Below are positions 58,546 through 64,000 of a stretch of DNA of 64,000 nt, piece by piece. The DNA comes from Amphiura filiformis. Lineage: Eukaryota > Echinodermata > Ophiuroidea > Amphilepidida > Amphiuridae. A program made the translations under genes and the position numbers. The notes beneath the pieces are model-generated. The model had not been told where the DNA came from and ran no database searches. It saw only the letters and a program-made list of their open reading frames with translations. The first letter of the stretch is position 1. Each line of letters opens with the position of its first letter. The DNA lies in assembly GCF_039555335.1 (NCBI RefSeq), contig NC_092637.1:7832038-7896037 (forward strand). The letters are read 5' to 3'.

Positions 58546-59237
58546 CTTGCCCAGGCCCAGAATACAGAGGCTTTAAGATTTTCAATATTAGGGGGGGGGG
58601 GGGACAGACTAAACATACCGTACATCCTCTATTAGTCGCCCCACCATTTTTTTCAACCAAGATGTTTAAAAAATGCTGATATATCCATGCTCTCTTGTTC
58701 AGTAAAGCTTACCATGGTGCGCACACAATCGCTAATGGCGTCGGTAGTTGGCGAAAGTCTGACCGTAAACCCGGAAGTCATTGATCCCAAATTCATAGTT
58801 CATCATATTTAAAAACCCTCTTAATTATTCTTAGCTATTCTTGTTGGAATTTGAGAGGAGTAGGCACAATTGTACATGAATTTACTATATTAAGGCAACG
58901 GAGCCCATAGGCACCATTAGGTAAATCTTGATGGTATTTGGATTTTGGGTGCTTTTTATGAAGACAATTTGCAGCACCTTGGTAATGAAATTTAGTAACA
59001 CTGGATCTATAAGCCATATACATCCATCTACTTCCTTGAACCTGAGTCGGATACTGGAAACCTAGCTTCCTATGTACCAATCACTTCCACTTCCCACTTG
59101 ATATATAAGAAATGAAACCTTCCAGGCCCAGCTTGGCAACTTGTACACTACAGTTTAATGTCAAGTCCATTTTGAACAAGAACAAATTCTGCAACAATGG
59201 TTTTATTCATCAATTGATCTTTTCAGTAAATCCCATA

Positions 59238-59384
59238 AGCCTTTGCGAGTACACCCGAGGTGTCGTCATTTGACGTTAAACCGACTTGCAATGCGCAGTA
59301 ACAATGTTTCGATAAACGATGTGCGCATTGGGGTAGATCGGCGTGATGTCAAATGATGACATCTCAGGTGTACTCGCAAAGGCT
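59238..59384. mobile_element. 147-bp TA-target palindromic MITE
   Basis: AGCCTTTGCGAGTACACC and inverse, with TA at 59236-59237 and 59385-59386. The first seven bases match the hairpin MITE at 49904. Confidence 0.75.
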
Positions 59385-59583
59385 TATGGGATACCGAAAA
59401 GGTCAATTTGCAATCAGTAATCACGCAATACGATACGGAGAAGTCCTTTCATTATTGTCATGCATCTAAATATAAAGCTTATGAACGGTTGCGGGTCAAT
59501 ATGAATTAGGGTGTGTGTGCGATTCTGTGGCCATCCAAACGAGAACACCCGGGACATACAGAAGAAGCGTACAGACTAAGTGT

Positions 59584-59747
59584 CAGTGGCGTAGCGTCAT
59601 AGGGGCACGTGACTCCCAATCGATCGCAAAATTTAGAAAATCCCATAGGAAAATTGCAAAAAAACAGCTTGTGCCCCCCCTCATCAGACCCGGTGCCCCC
59701 CAATCATGATCGGTGCCCCCAATCGGATGACCCACGCTACGACACTG
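59584..59747. mobile_element. 164-bp hAT MITE
   Basis: CAGTGGCGTAGCGTCATAGG and inverse end ACGCTACGACACTG. Flanks CTAAGTGT and CTAAGCGT (one mismatch). Interior related to 28013-28184 in the opposite orientation. Confidence 0.8.
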
Positions 59748-59755
59748 CTAAGCGT

Positions 59756-60480
59756 GGACACATACCAGTTGTTAGAGAGCGGCAGAGGGCGCTATACACC
59801 ATAATAATGCATATGGTATGGTATAGGTCTTCCGTCGTATCACCAGGTCCACAGTTTGGCGATTAAATATCAAGTCCATGCTTTCAATAGTGAAATATCA
59901 GTGCATAGTTATGCTGTCATAGGAGGCTAATATGGTCCACGTTTATTGGTGAAAACGTGGGGTGTGTGTAGTGTGTGTGTGAGAGAGGATTATCAGGCAA
60001 GTTTATTCCACATAGGACTATAATACTACATCCCTCGCAATCTCGCATGCATTCTTAAAGTGGTTATAAAAGCTATTTTACATGCGCAAGAGCCCTGGTC
60101 CCCTGGGGCATTTGTGTGTTGACAATGATAAAGAGGAGATAGCGAATACAGTCTATGCTTGTTTACACAAGACTTTGATACACCCAGGACTATCAACTAA
60201 TTGCATACACTTGATTCATTTACAAGCAATGCTGACATGTGCACGATGCATTCAGACACGCTAATCAATGCAGCCCACTATAACAAGACCTGAGTCCATG
60301 GAGCAATTGAAGGAGTTTTTGACTCCCGTTTACATTGAGAGAAGACGACTTTATTATACGTTCCACAACTGTTTGGCGTAACCTTTATTTTTGTACAGAT
60401 GTTATTATCAGACTCCATACTACACTGTACGCAGAGTAAGAGGAGAGCAATAATACTTAATTCAGGTCTAGTTCCGACAA
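59756..60480. other. No gene seen
   Basis: Unique-looking sequence with a short TG-rich tract near 59958-59985. No domain recognised in any frame. Confidence 0.4.
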
Positions 60481-60485
60481 TCAGG

Positions 60486-60900
60486 GCAGGATTTACCTTT
60501 TGGGACCTGGGCCAGGCCAAAATTTGGAGGCCCCAAACTCACCATGCGTGAGGAAGTCATGTGCAGTGCAAGTGGCCAAGTTTTGAAATAGGTATAAGAT
60601 CAACATTGGCGGTGGGAGCATTACAATTTAGAGGCAGACGAGCATAGATTGGAATGACATTTGCGCGCAAAAAAGATTCTATTCATACTATTTTAGCCCA
60701 TAATGACAGTGCTTTTGCCATGTAACGGGCCAGTGTGCGTGAAACAAAAATGTGCAACTGTACCCTATTTTGGCCAAAAAGGATGCGCAGGGCAATTTTG
60801 GGGGCCCCAAAAAGTTGGGGAAAAGGACGCACAAGGAAATTTTGCGGGCCCCAAAAAATTTGGGGGTCCTGGGTCCGGGCCTATCTGGCCCTTAAACCTT
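60486..60900. mobile_element. Probable MITE with GGGCCC-rich ends
   Basis: CAGGGCAGGATTTACC..CCTGGGCCAGGCC at the left and GGGTCCGGGCCTATCTGGCCC at the right form an imperfect inverted pair. Target duplication not resolved. Confidence 0.4.
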
Positions 60901-61024
60901 CTCCAACGCTCCAATGTATGAAGAAATCTAATATAATTGCAACATCAAATTGAGATTGCGATTAAGGATTTAACATCACAGTGGATTAGCATCACCGTGT
61001 ATTAACCCTAAGCTAACCCATGGT

Positions 61025-61160
61025 TTTTTTGCTATCGGAAGGGAAAGAAGAAATGAACAAGGAGAGAAGATGAACAAAGAAGTCATTTGGTACCCCGGGA
61101 TTCTAAACCCGGACCCCTCGCATGGCACGCAGAAGATCACCGACCTGTAGCCACAGAGGT
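61025..61160 (-). mobile_element. tRNA-derived SINE fragment
   Basis: Minus strand CATGCGAGGGGTCCGGGTTTAG (B-box-like GGGTTTAGAATCCC) followed by a CTTCTTTCCCTTCC tract, as in the copies at 49.8 and 53.2 kb. Confidence 0.55.
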
Positions 61161-61724
61161 TATGCTGCCCTGGGCAGCGATTCACTGGGTATATGACTTT
61201 GGCTGAGTGTGTCATCGCATCACATGTTAAGCATGCATGCACAGTGGTTTTAATAGTGAGCTTTAGTGAGACTTGGTTCGGTTAGGGTTAGCATAAATTA
61301 TTTGTTGACAGGGTGTTTACAGTGTAGTCGATTTCAAAACGAATTGTGAATTCAAAGATACATCCAATTATCAAAACCTATCCTTGCTTTGTGAAAATTG
61401 CCAGTGCAAAATATTTCACTGCTACATTGTACTGCTATGCTTTGATTTATTTTAATATGGAATTATTTTTCGATTATGTTTACTGCGGTCAAATATGTAA
61501 TATGTATTTTACTCCGGTAACGATCCATCTGTAATGTATGTGGAAATTTACAATCCAAAATATTATCACTGCTAGTGCTATGCTTTGATTTATTTTATAC
61601 AATTACTTTTCGATCATTATGTATGCTGCGGTCAAATATAGTATACTCTGGTAATTAATAGTCCATCTCTAAATGTATGTGAAAATTAAAAATGCAAAAT
61701 ATTATCACTGCTATAAAATGACAG

Positions 61725-61907
61725 TAGCGGCACCAGGAATTTTTTTAATCGACGGAAGGGGGGCAAAATAGACAAATTTTGCGCAAGATTCCTGCAAAAA
61801 GTGGAAATTTACGTAATTTTTTGCTGTAAAGTGGGGGGGGGGGCAAGAAAAATATTTTTTTGGGGGAACAAATTCCCCTTGCCCCCGTAGTGCCGCCACT
61901 GCTAAAT
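61725..61907. mobile_element. hAT-like MITE, decayed
   Basis: Ends CAGTAGCGGCACCAGG and GTAGTGCCGCCACTG are inverted partners. The 8-bp flanks no longer match. A related fragment lies near 26700-26900. Confidence 0.6.
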
Positions 61908-62715
61908 TATGATCTGTGCATTCACTTTTTGATCATTGTGTTTACAGTGGTCAAATATAGATGTAATTACTCAGATAATGACCAATCTCTTAGTCAATGC
62001 AAAATAATACCAAGTGCTTCTAAACTCAGATGTTTGTGATTATTTTCAATCATACATGTTTACTGTTATTATATTTTAAAATATATCTCTGGTCCAGGAT
62101 TGCAAAAGTTGAAAGATACTTGTAGTTGCCTGCTCCGATGATGATGACAATGATTAAAGCTAGATAATTACAATACGGTAATGACCTATATCTTCTGTGA
62201 AAATTACCAGCACAAAATATCGTCACTCCTTCTGCCTCATCAAAGCAATTAATTCTCTATCGTATGTTTACCCTTTTTTGAAGACACTAATGAGGGGTTG
62301 ATTTAATAAGCGGCATATTTGTCACCTCCATAATGACGAACTTTATTTACTCATGTGCTTCACATGCCCATGATGCCAGGTTGGCCCAGTGTTGCCAAAT
62401 GGTCCTTTAAATCACACAATTGGGGAACTTTGATCACATGTTTGCAATGTTTGACGATATCGCGACAGCGGATGCTTTATTTGTCACCTTTTTAATGATA
62501 AGTTTATTTACTAATGTTCATCACATGACAGATTGGTCTAGTGTTGCCACAAGGTGCCATTAAATCTAACAATTGGGCTACTTTCATAGGGTGAATGGCT
62601 GCAGTCTCAGAAAATGATTATGCAGTTTTTGATGGCTAAATCCTGTAATCTTGTCCATTTTGAAGTATTTTATAATATATTATATTCGCTTTCCATCGAT
62701 CTTGAAGTATACATG

Positions 62716-63055
62716 CAGCCCTCGAATTAACCCACGGCACCCATGGCATTTTGCCGTGGGTGCCCATCCCCACTGCCGTAATGCCCTCAAAATATGTCCT
62801 TTACCCAAGGCAATTTACCGTTGCCCCAGCCCTGCCCCTTCATTATAAAATCATCTATCTATGTTTGTGTGTGTTTTCTACACTTTTGAGAAATTGCCTT
62901 GGTGCCCTTCTCACATTTTCAACAGTTGCCATGATGCCCTCTTAAAATATTACAAACTGCCGTGCTGCCTTGCCTTTTCAGTGAAAATCCAAGGCAATTA
63001 TCAACTTGCCCTAAAAAAGTTGCTGTGCCCCTTCAGATCCTTAATTCGAGGGCTG
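62716..63055. mobile_element. 340-bp hAT MITE with internal iterations
   Basis: Ends CAGCCCTCGAATTAA and TTAATTCGAGGGCTG, perfect duplication TATACATG at 62708-62715 and 63056-63063. The interior repeats TTGCC..TGCCCT strings. Confidence 0.9.
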
Positions 63056-63143
63056 TATACATGTAGGAAGCATATTCAATCATTAATTTAATTCCTCAAT
63101 AAAGTTGTTATCTTCAAAACAAAATGTGAAAACCATAACCTAC

Positions 63144-63184
63144 CCTCTCTGAGCTGTTCTACTCGTGCCAGTAAATCGGCTGGC
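63144..63184 (-). CDS. Possible additional upstream RabGAP exon (weak)
   Basis: On the minus strand an acceptor-like GCTGCCAG and a donor GTAGGT bound a short open segment, one frame of which ends in the phase that exon a needs. There is no conserved motif, so this is only a candidate. Confidence 0.2.
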
Positions 63185-63268
63185 AGCGGTCACTAAATAT
63201 GTCCCTCCCAATTAGAGGGCTGAGGTGATCAGAGGCTTTGTGAATGGTTTGTAGTCACTACTCACTAA

Positions 63269-63549
63269 GGCCAAAAAAAAAAAAAAAAAAGTTTGTCTCA
63301 AAGCTTGCGCGCGCATTTGTAAAAACGCGCGATTTGTAAAAAAATAAATGCGGAAATTTTTTTCATTTCCAAAATTTTTTTTTTTATATAGTTTTTTCCG
63401 GGAAAATTCAGCGAAAATCTGACTTTTTTCCCCAAAAACCCCCAAAAACATGTCGCGAAAAAAAAAAAAAAAAAAAATCGCATTTCGCATTCATTTTCAA
63501 ACTACTCGTGAGCTTTTGAGACAAACCTTTTTTTTTTTTTTTTTTTGCC
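63269..63549. mobile_element. 281-bp Harbinger-type MITE
   Basis: Ends GGCCAAAAA..GTTTGTCTCAAAGC and inverse; duplication TAA at 63266-63268 and 63550-63552. Interior related to 32866-33119. Confidence 0.8.
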
Positions 63550-63552
63550 TAA

Positions 63553-64000
63553 TCTGGAAATGTCATGCTCGATGCAGTCACTAAATATCTCATGATGTGT
63601 ATTGATCAGAGGGTTTGTGCATGGTTTATGCCCTAGTCACTAGACTGGATTTATGTCATATCACAAGGGCTCTGATTAAGATCTACCTTCTCCTTTGATT
63701 AGATTTTGGGCTACTAAAGCAGTATCTCCCGCCCTCTTAACATGGTCACCGCTGTTTATTTTGCGTAAAATCCGCAACTTAGTTGTACCGAAGAGCTTAA
63801 AACGACTGGTAACGAGACTATGCCCTTGACACAATTAAAGATGGATGCTGGCGGTCTGCACGTAAACAATAGCCGTGGTGGAATAAAAATGCTGCAAAAG
63901 GTGTTAATATTGCAAGAGTAACTACATTTTCGAATCGAAGGTAATTATTTGATCTAAGATATTCTTAAAATGAATCCGGTTTCATCATCAGTGATAAATA
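63553..64000. other. No gene seen
   Basis: Nothing recognisable on either strand up to the window end. Confidence 0.4.

Noticed and set aside
63144-63184. Confident 5' exon of the RabGAP gene
   Set aside because: Splice-like borders exist but there is no conserved protein motif; kept only as a low-confidence candidate.

Overview
This is a repeat-dense, AT-rich stretch of an animal nuclear genome. There are two spliced genes on the minus strand, with GT/AG introns and matching phases. The rest is mostly transposable elements (Ty3/gypsy, a CR1/L2-like LINE, a Penelope-like element, hAT-, piggyBac-, mariner- and Harbinger-type MITEs, tRNA-derived SINEs) and satellites. Gene and element types fit a marine invertebrate, most likely an echinoderm or another invertebrate deuterostome. 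The species assignment is inference. There are no prokaryotic operons, rRNAs or CRISPR arrays. || Layout: 1-6.5 kb holds a decayed Ty3/gypsy element on the plus strand (gag with two frameshifts, a -1 slippery site GGGAAAC directly before the gag stop, protease, RT/RNase H/integrase). A 1,361-bp TIR element splits it, and that element itself carries a 217-bp hAT-like MITE. From 8.36 to 17.4 kb lies a ~1,020-bp tandem satellite of about eight to nine monomers. Each intact monomer contains a TTAA-flanked inverted-repeat element, and one monomer holds a 5'-truncated Penelope-like element with a GIY-YIG domain. From 17.6 to 20.1 kb a three-exon minus-strand gene encodes a secreted LDL-receptor class A protein whose C-terminus is an acidic coding minisatellite. 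From 20.5 to 28.2 kb there is a mosaic of MITEs and a local tandem duplication whose two copies carry different insertions and serve as each other's empty sites. || From 29 to 59 kb a ~187-bp palindromic MITE occurs again and again, twice turned into short tandem arrays. From 42.3 to 54.4 kb the 3' nine coding exons of a TBC-domain RabGAP (TBC1D12/TBC1D14 type) lie on the minus strand. Its last intron holds a LINE with a destroyed catalytic motif, and another intron holds three partial copies of the end of an upstream exon with its splice donor. From 57 to 64 kb there are SINE-like sequences and more MITEs, with possible further 5' sequence of the RabGAP gene. || The most notable signal is a group of four non-autonomous elements sharing 5'-CCCGG-type GC-rich inverted termini, 8-bp target duplications and internal iterated cassettes, for which I cannot name a family. 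The insertions can be ordered in time: gypsy, then the CCCGGG element, then the hAT MITE; satellite, then Penelope; palindromic MITE, then two TA-target MITEs at one TA.
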